A stretch of 20,922 bases of DNA, taken from assembly GCA_012522705.1 (NCBI GenBank), contig JAAYJY010000057.1, positions 1-20,922 on the forward strand. Reading direction: 5' to 3'. The stretch comes from Syntrophomonadaceae bacterium. GTDB taxonomy: Bacteria; Bacillota; Syntrophomonadia; Syntrophomonadales; Syntrophomonadaceae. The notes beneath the pieces were generated by a model. That model made no database searches. It was not told the origin of the DNA and saw only the letters and a program-made list of their open reading frames with translations. Within the stretch, counting starts at the first letter, position 1. Each line of letters opens with the position of its first letter. Shown here one piece after another: positions 1 through 6,640 of this stretch. Position numbers and translations under genes: made by a program.

Positions 1-338
1 ACTTCAAACAGGGTCATGACCGTGCAAAAATTAAAATAATGCATGAATCGCTGCAACCAGCCCTGACCTTCCGGATAGGTCATCATAAAGATCACACAAA
101 GAGCCGGGTAAATAAAGTATTCGAAGGAGAAGTGGACTTTGGTGGCATTACTGAACAACCGGACCGGATATTCGATCAGGCCGTAGTTTACCGCGGTTAA
201 TCCCAGCGGCCAGGTCATAAACTGTTTAAAGAAGAAAATCACCAGTGCTTCCCGCAACCGGCTTTTGGGCACATAAATCACCAGCAACATGGCGATAATG
301 GCAACAACCGCTGCTTCCAGGATTCTGTCCCAAGGCAT
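1..338 (-). CDS. Partial multi-pass membrane protein, CBO0543-like
   Basis: This minus-strand reading frame starts with ATG at 338 and stays open to the left edge, giving about 112 N-terminal residues. A GGAG ribosome-binding site lies 7 bases before the start. The N-terminus (MPWDRILEAAVVAIIAMLLV) is a membrane segment, followed by a basic patch (PKSRLREA) and further hydrophobic stretches with aromatic residues (KQFMTWPLG, FIYPALCVIFMM). The spacing and the PKSRLREA / FKQ..TWPLG pattern resemble the small Bacillota membrane proteins annotated as the CBO0543 family, whose function is unknown. The assignment is from memory of that family. The gene diverges from the nucleotidyltransferase gene, with about 165 bases between them. 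Confidence 0.6.
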   Translation of the reverse strand, partial: MPWDRILEAAVVAIIAMLLVIYVPKSRLREALVIFFFKQFMTWPLGLTAVNYGLIEYPVRLFSNATKVHFSFEYFIYPALCVIFMMTYPEGQGWLQRFMHYFNFCTVMTLFE

Positions 339-454
339 AACGAATCTCCATCCTGTATATATTATTGTGGGCATTGGCGGTAAAAAACCGTCATAATATA
401 ATCTTTACTTTCAATCCCCAAATAATACCCAAAGTCCGAAAAGCATCTCAGGAG

Positions 455-484
455 TTACCGATCGATGGCTGGCTTGGTTATAAT
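455..484 (+). promoter_or_regulatory. Possible sigma-A promoter before the nucleotidyltransferase gene
   Basis: A perfect TATAAT lies at 479-484, with a weak -35 (TTACCG, 455-460) 18 bases upstream. Transcription would start near 491, almost at the ribosome-binding site, so the leader would be very short. The -10 match is seen directly; function is inferred. Confidence 0.35.
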
Positions 485-504
485 GTAACCAGGGGGGTGG
501 TACA

Positions 505-1026
505 GTGCTGAAATTCTTGAAAAACGGGCTGCTGCCGGCGGGAGACCATGAGATAAGCCTGTTCCAGCTGGAGCAGTTGATCCGGCAAGGACCCGGGGGC
601 GGGCGCAGCTGGGATACCGCCTGGCGGCTGCAGCTGCTGGAGGAATTCAAGCAGCGCTATCTGCAACTGGCTGCGTTGGGTATCACCGAGGTTTACATTG
701 ACGGCTCCTATGCTACCGATAAATACCGCCCCAACGATATGGACGTCTATTTCGTGGTCCCGCGCAAATTATGGAGGACATTCGCCGAGGCCGCCTTGAA
801 GGAGATAGACCCTGAATTCTGGCGGTTTGAAACCGTCTCCGACCCCAGCGGCAAAAGTGGTTATCCCATGGCTTTCCTCCGCCATATCGAGATGTTTCCG
901 GTCTACCAGGAGCATACTCCGGCAGGAGCCGACTGCCTGGAAATGATAGACCCCAAAATCAGCTTTTTCCGGACCGATAAGTGGTCCAACCGGCCCAAAG
1001 GCATCATAAAAATAACGGAGGTGTAG
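505..1026 (+). CDS. Minimal nucleotidyltransferase-fold protein (DUF6932-like)
   Basis: Starts with GTG at 505, 5 bases after a G-rich ribosome-binding site (491-499), and encodes 173 residues. The central motif GSYATDKYRPNDMDVYFVV (about residues 68-86) matches the GS...D-x-D signature of minimal nucleotidyltransferases, where the two Asp residues bind metal. In this superfamily such small proteins often act in toxin-antitoxin modules by adding nucleotides to RNA or to a partner protein. The closest family name I can offer is DUF6932, from memory. The next gene, an HTH protein, begins 2 bases after this stop and its ribosome-binding site lies inside this gene, so the two are co-transcribed and probably translationally coupled. 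Whether this one is toxin or antitoxin cannot be read from the sequence. Confidence 0.7.
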   Translation: MLKFLKNGLLPAGDHEISLFQLEQLIRQGPGGGRSWDTAWRLQLLEEFKQRYLQLAALGITEVYIDGSYATDKYRPNDMDVYFVVPRKLWRTFAEAALKEIDPEFWRFETVSDPSGKSGYPMAFLRHIEMFPVYQEHTPAGADCLEMIDPKISFFRTDKWSNRPKGIIKITEV

Positions 1027-1028
1027 GC

Positions 1029-1526
1029 ATGATTAAAACCGAGCGGCAATACCAGCAGGCTTGCCGCCAATGTCAGGAGGGGCGGGAGCAGCTGCAGCAA
1101 CAGATCGAGGGTATGAAAGACCGCGGTTACGAAGAAGATGAGATCCAGGCCTTGACTGCCTGCACCGTCCGGCTGCTGGATGAGGGCCGCCAGGCTATCG
1201 ACCTCTACCGGCGTTTGAAAGCCCAAGATACCACCGCTTTGGCACAACTGCCTTTGAACCGGCAGTTGATCGGCCTGCGCATATTCCAGGGGCTGTCCCA
1301 GTCCAAAATGGCCGCCCGGCTGGGGGTTTCTCGTTCGGAGGTGGCCCGGGATGAGAAAAATGAGTATCCTGAATTGACCCTGCAGCGCTATGGACAGGTG
1401 CTGGAGGCGCTGGGCTTCAGGATGGTGCCGGTGTATGTTGAGGGTGACCGGCCGGAGGCGACCGGATTGCGGGAACACCTGGCCAGGATGGCAGTGGGCC
1501 AATCCGGGCGGATTCTGATCGGCTGA
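1029..1526 (+). CDS. Helix-turn-helix protein with coiled-coil N-terminus
   Basis: The chosen ATG at 1029 sits 6 bases after GGAGGTG (1017-1023); an in-frame GTG at 981 has no such site and would overlap the previous gene by 46 bases. The product has 165 residues. The first 65 or so are charged and Gln/Glu-rich and look like a coiled coil. The middle carries an XRE-type helix-turn-helix (LSQSKMAARLGVSRSEVARDE, about residues 93-113), followed by a short C-terminal tail. The arrangement resembles HigA/MqsA-like antitoxin regulators. With the upstream nucleotidyltransferase it forms a likely two-gene module in which this protein would bind DNA and autoregulate; that role is inferred. Confidence 0.75.
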   Translation: MIKTERQYQQACRQCQEGREQLQQQIEGMKDRGYEEDEIQALTACTVRLLDEGRQAIDLYRRLKAQDTTALAQLPLNRQLIGLRIFQGLSQSKMAARLGVSRSEVARDEKNEYPELTLQRYGQVLEALGFRMVPVYVEGDRPEATGLREHLARMAVGQSGRILIG

Positions 1527-1549
1527 ATAGGGGGCAGGGAGAAAGAAAA

Positions 1550-2221
1550 ATGAAGATACTGGCAGTGGGCGATGTGCATGGAGGGTTCGAGCGGCTCAAT
1601 TACCTGATCAGTCAGGAGAAGCCCGATATGATCCTGCAAGTTGGAGATTTTGGCTACTGGCCGCTCCTGGAGGATTATAATCTGGCAACGATAGATACCG
1701 GCTCGACCCGCATCTACTTCTGTGAAGGCAACAATGACGACCTGGGCAGCCTCAAGACCCTGGTCAAACAGGCGGGCCGGCCGGTGGAGATCGCTCCCAA
1801 CATCATATACATGCCCCGGGGTTCGGTGCTGGAATTGGCGGATGGGCGCCGGGTGCTGTTTATGGGCGGAGGGCAGTCAGTGGACCGTTGGCGGCGCTAC
1901 GAGGGCTGGGATTGGTTCCCGGAGGAGATCATTACCGAAGAGGATCTGGCCCACTTGCCCGAGGCCCCGATCGATATCGTCATCTCCCATACCTGCCCGG
2001 AAGAATTCCCCATCGAACAAGCCCGCCGAAAGAAGGTAAAGGACATAGATCCCTCCCGGCAGATGTTGTCCCGGATCTTGCACAAATACAATCCCTCCCT
2101 TTGGTATTTCGGGCATTGGCATACCTGCTGCGAGGGCATTTATCAGGACACCATGTGGGTGTGCCTGAACTGGGTGCGCTTCTCAGCCACCTGGTACCGC
2201 CCTGTGCCTGGCCGGATTTAG
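1550..2221 (+). CDS. Calcineurin-like metallophosphoesterase
   Basis: Begins with ATG at 1550 after a GGGAG site and encodes 223 residues. All signature blocks of the calcineurin-like phosphoesterase superfamily can be seen in order: GDVHG (residues 7-11), GDFG (about 32-35), GNNDD (about 60-64), SHTCPEE (about 146-152) and GHWH (about 188-191). These supply the Asp, His and Asn ligands for a two-metal centre. The third block normally reads GNHD/E; here the His is Asn, which would change the residue that usually assists leaving-group protonation. The enzyme should be cytosolic, acting on a phosphoester or nucleotide of unknown identity. It follows the nucleotidyltransferase/HTH pair by 23 bases on the same strand, so all three may form one operon. 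Confidence 0.85.
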   Translation: MKILAVGDVHGGFERLNYLISQEKPDMILQVGDFGYWPLLEDYNLATIDTGSTRIYFCEGNNDDLGSLKTLVKQAGRPVEIAPNIIYMPRGSVLELADGRRVLFMGGGQSVDRWRRYEGWDWFPEEIITEEDLAHLPEAPIDIVISHTCPEEFPIEQARRKKVKDIDPSRQMLSRILHKYNPSLWYFGHWHTCCEGIYQDTMWVCLNWVRFSATWYRPVPGRI

Positions 2222-2259
2222 CCCCCCAGACAAGGGGCCGCTTCCAGCATCGCCCAGGG

Positions 2260-2297
2260 CAAACCCCGGGATGGCGTCTGCATCCACCCGGGGTTTG
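2260..2297 (+). terminator. GC-rich hairpin after the metallophosphoesterase
   Basis: CAAACCCCGGG (2260-2270) is perfectly complementary to CCCGGGGTTTG (2287-2297), an 11-bp stem; an inner TGG/CCA can extend it. No T-run follows, so it is either a weak terminator or an RNA-stabilising hairpin at the operon end. Confidence 0.4.
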
Positions 2298-2412
2298 GCT
2301 GGCCGCTTTGGTCTGATCTTGGCTCCGTCTCGCTCCAATACTGATGTTCGGCACCGATGACATTGGCCCCAATACTCGCCTTTAAGTGATCGTCGCTGTC
2401 CCTATGGCTCCG

Positions 2413-2550
2413 GTTTAATTCATTTAGTTCGGTTAGTCCCGTCTGTTGATTCGTCCTGGCATCTCATTCAGTTCCGTTGGTCCATGCCGTCCATTGATCT
2501 CATTCAATTCCGTTGGTCCAGTCCGTCCATTGATCTCATTCAATTCCAGA
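2413..2550. repeat. Degenerate 36-bp tandem repeat
   Basis: A 36-base unit spans 2487-2522. Its first 25 bases recur exactly at 2523-2547, and 2461-2484 repeats 2497-2520 with one change. More diverged copies extend to about 2413 and beyond 2550. On the minus strand the unit encodes a 12-residue repeat in the protein at 2433-2747. The decayed copies run past that protein's stop codon, so the array once extended further than the present gene. Confidence 0.75.
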
Positions 2551-2747
2551 TCGGTTCGTTCCGTTCTTTGATCAGGCTCCTTAATTTTGTTCAGTTCAAT
2601 CCGCTCATTTCGTTCATCCATCGGTTTGCGGGCACTGGTACTCGGCTGTCTCATCAAGCCTGCCCGCCATATCAGCCAGGCGGCGATAAAAACGATGGTA
2701 GCTATAACCAATATGTTCGCAATCAGCGCGATCAGATCGACATTCAT
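2433..2747 (-). CDS. Small membrane-anchored protein with 12-residue tandem repeats
   Basis: Encodes 104 residues from ATG at 2747, after a GGGGGA ribosome-binding site. Residues 1-30 form one hydrophobic membrane segment (LIALIANILVIATIVFIAAW), followed by a basic junction (RAGLMRQ), which suggests an N-out/C-in anchor with a hydrophilic tail. The tail is built of a 12-residue unit, ELNEINGRTGPT, present in two good and several decayed copies and rich in Glu, Asn, Arg and Pro. No enzyme domain is visible. The repeat is encoded by 36-bp DNA repeats, so copy number may vary by slippage. It stands alone on the minus strand between two plus-strand genes. I do not recognise a family; a membrane-tethered low-complexity linker or adhesive tail is only a guess. 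Confidence 0.6.
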   Translation of the reverse strand: MNVDLIALIANILVIATIVFIAAWLIWRAGLMRQPSTSARKPMDERNERIELNKIKEPDQRTERTDLELNEINGRTGPTELNEINGRHGPTELNEMPGRINRRD

Positions 2748-2835
2748 TTATGGTCCCCCTTTCCTAAAAAAATAAACAAATCAATATCTTCGCTATTAGT
2801 GTGTTCACATTTTTTCTAAATATATCTTCCTATTT

Positions 2836-3033
2836 TTGTTCGATAAACATAACCTGGACCTGATCAGGATCGGGGATCTCGAAGTCAACCTGCTGGCATG
2901 GGCTGCCGTGCGGGGCAAAGACATCGCATTCCATATCCGGCACCGCCAAGGCCCGCATTATGTTCCAAGACCGACAGCGAGTTTGGCTTTATGGAGGTCG
3001 ATAACGTGGTTTTCGGACGCCTGGTTTAACTAG
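2836..3033 (+). pseudogene. Decayed gene fragment
   Basis: An open stretch with gene-like codon use begins around 2827-2836 and reads NLDLIRIGDLEVNLLAWAAV and onward to about 2960. After that the plausible coding frame changes: a different frame reads DSEFGFMEVDNVVFGRLV before a stop near 3029. The first frame meets TAG at 3031. No ribosome-binding site precedes the first ATG. This looks like a small gene broken by a frameshift. The family is not recognised. The rest of the 2748-3264 stretch holds only the possible short reading frame at 3073-3192. Confidence 0.3.
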
Positions 3034-3072
3034 CTGGCCCTCAAGGGGATAGAAAGACAAAGGACCAGTTCC

Positions 3073-3192
3073 ATGAAACCCTGGCAGCCCGCTGCGGTTA
3101 CCGGGGCATTATTATTTTTCCCTATAGGTTCAATAGCGGGGTTGGTAGGGGTAAAATTAAAGAACAAAGTCATCAAGGCAGCAGCCCGGTGA
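3073..3192 (+). CDS. Possible 39-residue peptide with one hydrophobic segment
   Basis: ATG at 3073 opens 39 codons with one glycine-rich hydrophobic segment (AAVTGALLFFPIGSIAGLVG) and a basic tail ending KAAAR. AAAGGA about 8 bases upstream could serve as a weak ribosome-binding site. It lies in the same frame as the fragment at 2836-3033, separated by a TAG codon, so it may be the tail of that decayed gene rather than a gene of its own. Confidence 0.2.
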   Translation: MKPWQPAAVTGALLFFPIGSIAGLVGVKLKNKVIKAAAR

Positions 3193-3264
3193 TTAGGCTG
3201 GGCTCCCAAGGCCTTACGGACAACAGTGCCGGCAGGCGGCCTGGAGCAAAGGAATGATGCTCGG

Positions 3265-4485
3265 ATGGACAGGACTATCCTTCATTGTGATCTCAATGCT
3301 TTCTATGCTTCGGTGGAATGTCTCTACCGCCCGGAGCTGAAGGAAGTGCCTATGGCGGTGGGAGGAGATGCCGAAAACCGCCGCGGCATCATCCTGGCCA
3401 AAAACGAACTGGCCAAGCGCTGTGGGGTGGTGACCGCTGAGACCATCTGGCAGGCCCGGCGCAAATGCCCCGCCCTGGTCATCGTGGGCCCCCACTTCGA
3501 CCGCTACCGCAAGTATTCCCGGCTGGTGAATACGATCTATTATAGATTTACCGACAAGGTCGAGCCTTTCGGCATCGACGAATCCTGGCTGGATGTGACC
3601 GGCAGCCTGCATCTCTTTGGCAGCGGACGGCAGATAGCTGATCGGATCAGGGAGATGGTCAGGAGTGAACTGGGGCTGACCATTTCGGTAGGGGTATCGT
3701 TTAACAAGGTTTTCGCCAAGCTGGGCAGCGATTACCGCAAGCCTGATGCCACCACTGTTATCGAAAGGGATAATTACCGGTCGATAGTCTATCCCTTGCC
3801 GGTATCCGACCTGCTGTTCGTGGGTAAGGCGGCTACTGGAATACTGGCCCGGCTGGGGGTCAGGACCATCGGCCAGTTGGCTGAATGCAACCGTGAGTTG
3901 TTGGCCGTCCGGCTGGGCAAAATGGGGGAAAAGATCCATGACTATGCCAATGGAATCGACTTCAGCCCGGTAGAGGCGGCCGGAGCCAGCCATGAGGCCA
4001 AGTCGGTGGGCAACGGCATAACCTTTCGGCGCAACCTGGTGGGGCTGGATGACATCACCGCCGGGGTAGGGGTGCTGGCCGATATGGTGGCTACCCGGCT
4101 GCGCAAGCAGGCGCTCCAATGCCGCACCGTGCAGGTGACCATCCGCGATCCCGGGTTCAAGACCATCTCCCGCCAGAGACAACTGGAACGGCCCACCTGT
4201 CTGGCCAAGGAGATCGAGGCGGCCGCCATCGCTATAATCGAAGGCGCCTGGCATTTGGAGAAGCCGATCCGTATGCTGACCATAACCGGACTGCAGTTGG
4301 TGGGCCAGGATTATCTGGAGCAGCCCAGCCTGTTCGACGCCGCCGGCGACCAGCAGCGGGACAAGCTGGCCCGGCTTGAAGAAACCGTCGATGCCATCCG
4401 GGAGCGATATGGGCGGGATTCCATAGCATTCGGGGCCGGAGCCGGGGCCGATTTGGGGCTGGGACGCGGCCCTGGAGGTAAATAA
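3265..4485 (+). CDS. dinB: DNA polymerase IV (Y-family translesion polymerase)
   Basis: A Y-family polymerase that copies past damaged template bases. The start is set at ATG 3265 (406 residues), where the product begins MDRTILHCDLNAFYASVE as is typical. A GTG 13 codons upstream (3226) lacks a better ribosome-binding site. Catalytic blocks are clear: the metal-binding DLNAFYASVE near residue 9, GIDESWLDVTGS near residue 106 with the second carboxylate pair, and SVGVSFNKVFAKLGSDYRKPD in the palm region. The little-finger domain follows. The length is usual for the DinB family in Bacillota. No beta-clamp motif was confidently identified at the C-terminus. The gene stands alone, 50 bases before the VOC gene; no LexA box was recognised upstream. 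Confidence 0.93.
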   Translation: MDRTILHCDLNAFYASVECLYRPELKEVPMAVGGDAENRRGIILAKNELAKRCGVVTAETIWQARRKCPALVIVGPHFDRYRKYSRLVNTIYYRFTDKVEPFGIDESWLDVTGSLHLFGSGRQIADRIREMVRSELGLTISVGVSFNKVFAKLGSDYRKPDATTVIERDNYRSIVYPLPVSDLLFVGKAATGILARLGVRTIGQLAECNRELLAVRLGKMGEKIHDYANGIDFSPVEAAGASHEAKSVGNGITFRRNLVGLDDITAGVGVLADMVATRLRKQALQCRTVQVTIRDPGFKTISRQRQLERPTCLAKEIEAAAIAIIEGAWHLEKPIRMLTITGLQLVGQDYLEQPSLFDAAGDQQRDKLARLEETVDAIRERYGRDSIAFGAGAGADLGLGRGPGGK

Positions 4486-4534
4486 TTGGCGGTCCGGCTG
4501 GATCGTCTATACGTCTGAAACGAAGGAGGTTCAT

Positions 4535-4930
4535 ATGGGAAGGCTGATTCATTTTGAAATCCATGTCAGCGATATGGAAAGAGCCATGAAGTTCTACGGT
4601 GAGGCGTTCGGTTGGTCGTTCCAGGATTGGGGTAATTTCACCGGAATGCCGTATTTCGGAGCCATAACCGGGGATGAGGATGAGCCGGGCATCAATGGCG
4701 CTCTGGTGCAGCGCTACGGCGAACCGCCGGAAGTTGGTCAGACCCCAAATGCCTATGTATGTACCATTGGAGTCAAAGACTATGACACCACTGAAGCCAG
4801 GATACTCGCCAATGGCGGTCAGGTGGCGATGCCCAAGACAGCCCTTGCCGGTATGGCCTGGCAGGGATACTATTTCGATGCGGAAGGCAATATATTCGGG
4901 ATCCACCAGCTGGACAAGAACGCCCGATAG
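4535..4930 (+). CDS. VOC-superfamily (glyoxalase/dioxygenase-fold) protein
   Basis: Starts with ATG at 4535 after a strong GGAGG site and encodes 131 residues. The N-terminus (IHFEIHVSDMERAMKFYGEAFGW) is the first beta-alpha-beta unit of the vicinal-oxygen-chelate fold. The second half carries NAYVCTIGVKDYDTT and a final strand GYYFDAEGNIFGIHQLD, the typical second unit with a terminal metal-ligand position. Proteins of this size act as glyoxalases, dioxygenases, epimerases or resistance-type binders; the substrate cannot be told. It sits alone downstream of dinB, with no further gene in the same direction until 5596. Confidence 0.85.
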   Translation: MGRLIHFEIHVSDMERAMKFYGEAFGWSFQDWGNFTGMPYFGAITGDEDEPGINGALVQRYGEPPEVGQTPNAYVCTIGVKDYDTTEARILANGGQVAMPKTALAGMAWQGYYFDAEGNIFGIHQLDKNAR

Positions 4931-5010
4931 AACACTCCGGGCATCGAATCCGGGGCGGAAAGGGCCGACCTGCTCTTATGCCATAAAACTTTGGGGGTGG
5001 AGGGCTGGAA

Positions 5011-5313
5011 TTAACCGTTCCAGATGAAGGTCTGGGCCGGTATGGTTTGGCCGTCTTCCATTTCCACCTCTACCTGGCTGAAGGTAAAGTTGACGTGAAT
5101 GTTCTCCAATTTATGCAAGGCTTTGGAGTCTATCTCGTAGACTTCGCCCTCCACCCGTTCTCCCGGATGGGGATATATACCATGCAAGGCGCCGAAGATA
5201 TACCTTTTATAGCCCTCGACAGTAGCTTTGCCCAGGAGCTTCTGGTCCCCCAGGTAATACTGGTGATAGCGGCAACCGGTCAAAAAGCTGCCACAGGCGA
5301 AGTATTTGATCAC
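5011..5313 (-). CDS. Gamma-glutamylcyclotransferase-like (GGCT/AIG2) protein
   Basis: Encodes 100 residues from GTG at 5313, with a GGAG site about 11 bases upstream. The start IKYFACGSFLTG corresponds to the phosphate-binding YGSL loop of the GGCT/AIG2 fold, though the usual Tyr-Gly is Ala-Cys-Gly. YIFGALHGIYPHPGERVEGEVYEID matches the middle of the fold (Y..YP.i.p....V.GevY.v), including the Glu region expected near the active site. Members form 5-oxoproline from gamma-glutamyl peptides or cleave related amines. At 100 residues this is a short member that ends soon after the last strand. It converges with the VOC gene. Confidence 0.75.
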   Translation of the reverse strand: MIKYFACGSFLTGCRYHQYYLGDQKLLGKATVEGYKRYIFGALHGIYPHPGERVEGEVYEIDSKALHKLENIHVNFTFSQVEVEMEDGQTIPAQTFIWNG

Positions 5314-5595
5314 TGTTAACCACGCTCCTATTTCTATTAACCTTAATTATCTCATAACCAGAGAGCAATTGGGATGCCTCGATTAATCGGAAACCTTGGG
5401 AAGCTCGGTTTGATCAACCGGTTTTCTGCCCATCACCAGGCATGAAAAGTGTTAATATTATTGTATCAGGGGCGTTAATCGGTCCGCACCGCTCCCAGGT
5501 GAGACTGGTGCCGGAATCGTGATCTACCCGGCCATGGTTGGCGGCTTGCTTTATAGAGGGTAGTCTACGGAAGTCGATAGAAGGAGGGAGATGGC

Positions 5596-6192
5596 ATGAG
5601 GGCCCATTCGGATTCTATCAAAAAGGTGAAATCCCAAATCGACGAAGTGAGCAAAGATATCAACTATCGGATCGATCGGCTGGAGCAGCTGCCCAAGGAG
5701 ATGGATGGCAATTGCGCGGCTCTGAAACAATTCATGGATGACCAATACGATGTGTTAAATACCGAGTTTCGCAAGGCATATATGGTTAGGGGCGAAGACG
5801 TCTGGGAATACGTCTGGGATCATATCTGGGATATGGTCGAGGATTTCCAGCACCAGGCCGCTATAGGGAAAAGGTACAGCTACCCGGACCTGGAATCGGA
5901 CTTGAAAGCCCGGCGGACCAGACTTGGCCGGCAGCTAAAACTTAATGCCATGTGGGCTGACCAGGTCTGGTCGGAGGTCTGGAATGCGGTCCGGAAAGCC
6001 ATCCAGCAGGCCAATGATCAGTACCTGCGCGAGGCCCAGGCCGAGTTCGAACGTTGCGCGGAGGAACTGGATCCGCTGTTGGATAAGAAGTTGGCCCTTA
6101 AAAAGGAAATGGAGGTGTTACACAATTCCGAAGAGGGAGTATATAGGATGCTCAAGAATACGTTCAGCACCAAAGGAAAGGGCAAGTATTGA
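5596..6192 (+). CDS. Trp-rich coiled-coil protein of unknown function
   Basis: ATG at 5596 follows GGAGGGAG by 6 bases and opens 198 codons. The sequence is hydrophilic and highly charged, with no signal peptide or membrane segment. Residues 5-35 and 140-185 have heptad-like spacing typical of coiled coils. Two clusters carry regularly spaced Trp: VWEYVWDHIWDMV (about residues 74-86) and VWSEVWNAV (about 124-132), which would place Trp on one helix face. The fold may be an all-helical bundle that binds a hydrophobic surface or membrane. I do not recognise a family. It is a single-gene unit with no visible terminator. Confidence 0.65.
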   Translation: MRAHSDSIKKVKSQIDEVSKDINYRIDRLEQLPKEMDGNCAALKQFMDDQYDVLNTEFRKAYMVRGEDVWEYVWDHIWDMVEDFQHQAAIGKRYSYPDLESDLKARRTRLGRQLKLNAMWADQVWSEVWNAVRKAIQQANDQYLREAQAEFERCAEELDPLLDKKLALKKEMEVLHNSEEGVYRMLKNTFSTKGKGKY

Positions 6193-6240
6193 TACAGATG
6201 GCCGGGGATGCCATCCTCACGCAACGCCCAGGGGATGACC

Positions 6241-6384
6241 TTATTTTGGTCGGCACTGCAACCCGCTTATTATGCTCACATACTGGGCGCCTCCCGGGGT
6301 TTCGATAACCACTTCAGTATTGGCCGGGCCGGACATGTGTTTAATGATTTTGGCTTTCAACTGATTGCGGGCGCCGAATCTCAT
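6241..6384 (-). CDS. Short Mop/TOBE molybdate-binding domain protein, apparently truncated
   Basis: A 47-codon minus-strand gene with ATG at 6384, right after an excellent GGAGGGAGG ribosome-binding site. The product reads RFGARNQLKAKI, then SGPANTEVVIETPGG, which is the molbindin (Mop) signature: S/GARNQLKG.I......G.VN.EVVIE..GG. Mop domains of 65-70 residues assemble into oligomers that bind molybdate or tungstate, either as stand-alone storage proteins or as domains of ModE/ModC. Here the reading frame stops after SIISGLQCRPK, about 20 residues short of a full domain, so the last strands are missing. It may be a recently truncated gene. Together with the 6385-6640 spacer it fills the gap before the sigma-54 regulator. 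Confidence 0.7.
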   Translation of the reverse strand: MRFGARNQLKAKIIKHMSGPANTEVVIETPGGAQYVSIISGLQCRPK

Positions 6385-6640
6385 GCCCTCCCTCCTGCCC
6401 ATTTTGGTGTAGATATTTTATGTTTCATTTTCCTTCGAAATATGTCAAATTATGTGGGATGAGGTTATTATGAAATTAGTTTATGATAACATATAAGTGA
6501 ATAGTTTCACATTCTTCGGGTGAGTATCCCGGCCTTGATGGAACCTGTTTCCCAGGCATTGGGGGATTGATTGTCACTTTTACATATTCTAATCCCGGCG
6601 GAGCGACAATAAGCCCAGCCGGACCATTGAGGTGAAACAT

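Noticed and set aside
2487..2547. The 36-bp repeats as a CRISPR array
   Set aside because: The units abut each other with no unique spacers, and they encode an in-frame protein repeat.
3214..4254. Long minus-strand open frame opposite dinB (about 346 codons)
   Set aside because: It mirrors the GC-rich coding strand of a clear DNA polymerase IV gene and has no ribosome-binding site or recognisable domain.
6415..6448. Minus-strand TTGACA ... TAAAAT before the Mop gene
   Set aside because: The spacer is 22 bases, too long for a standard sigma-A promoter.
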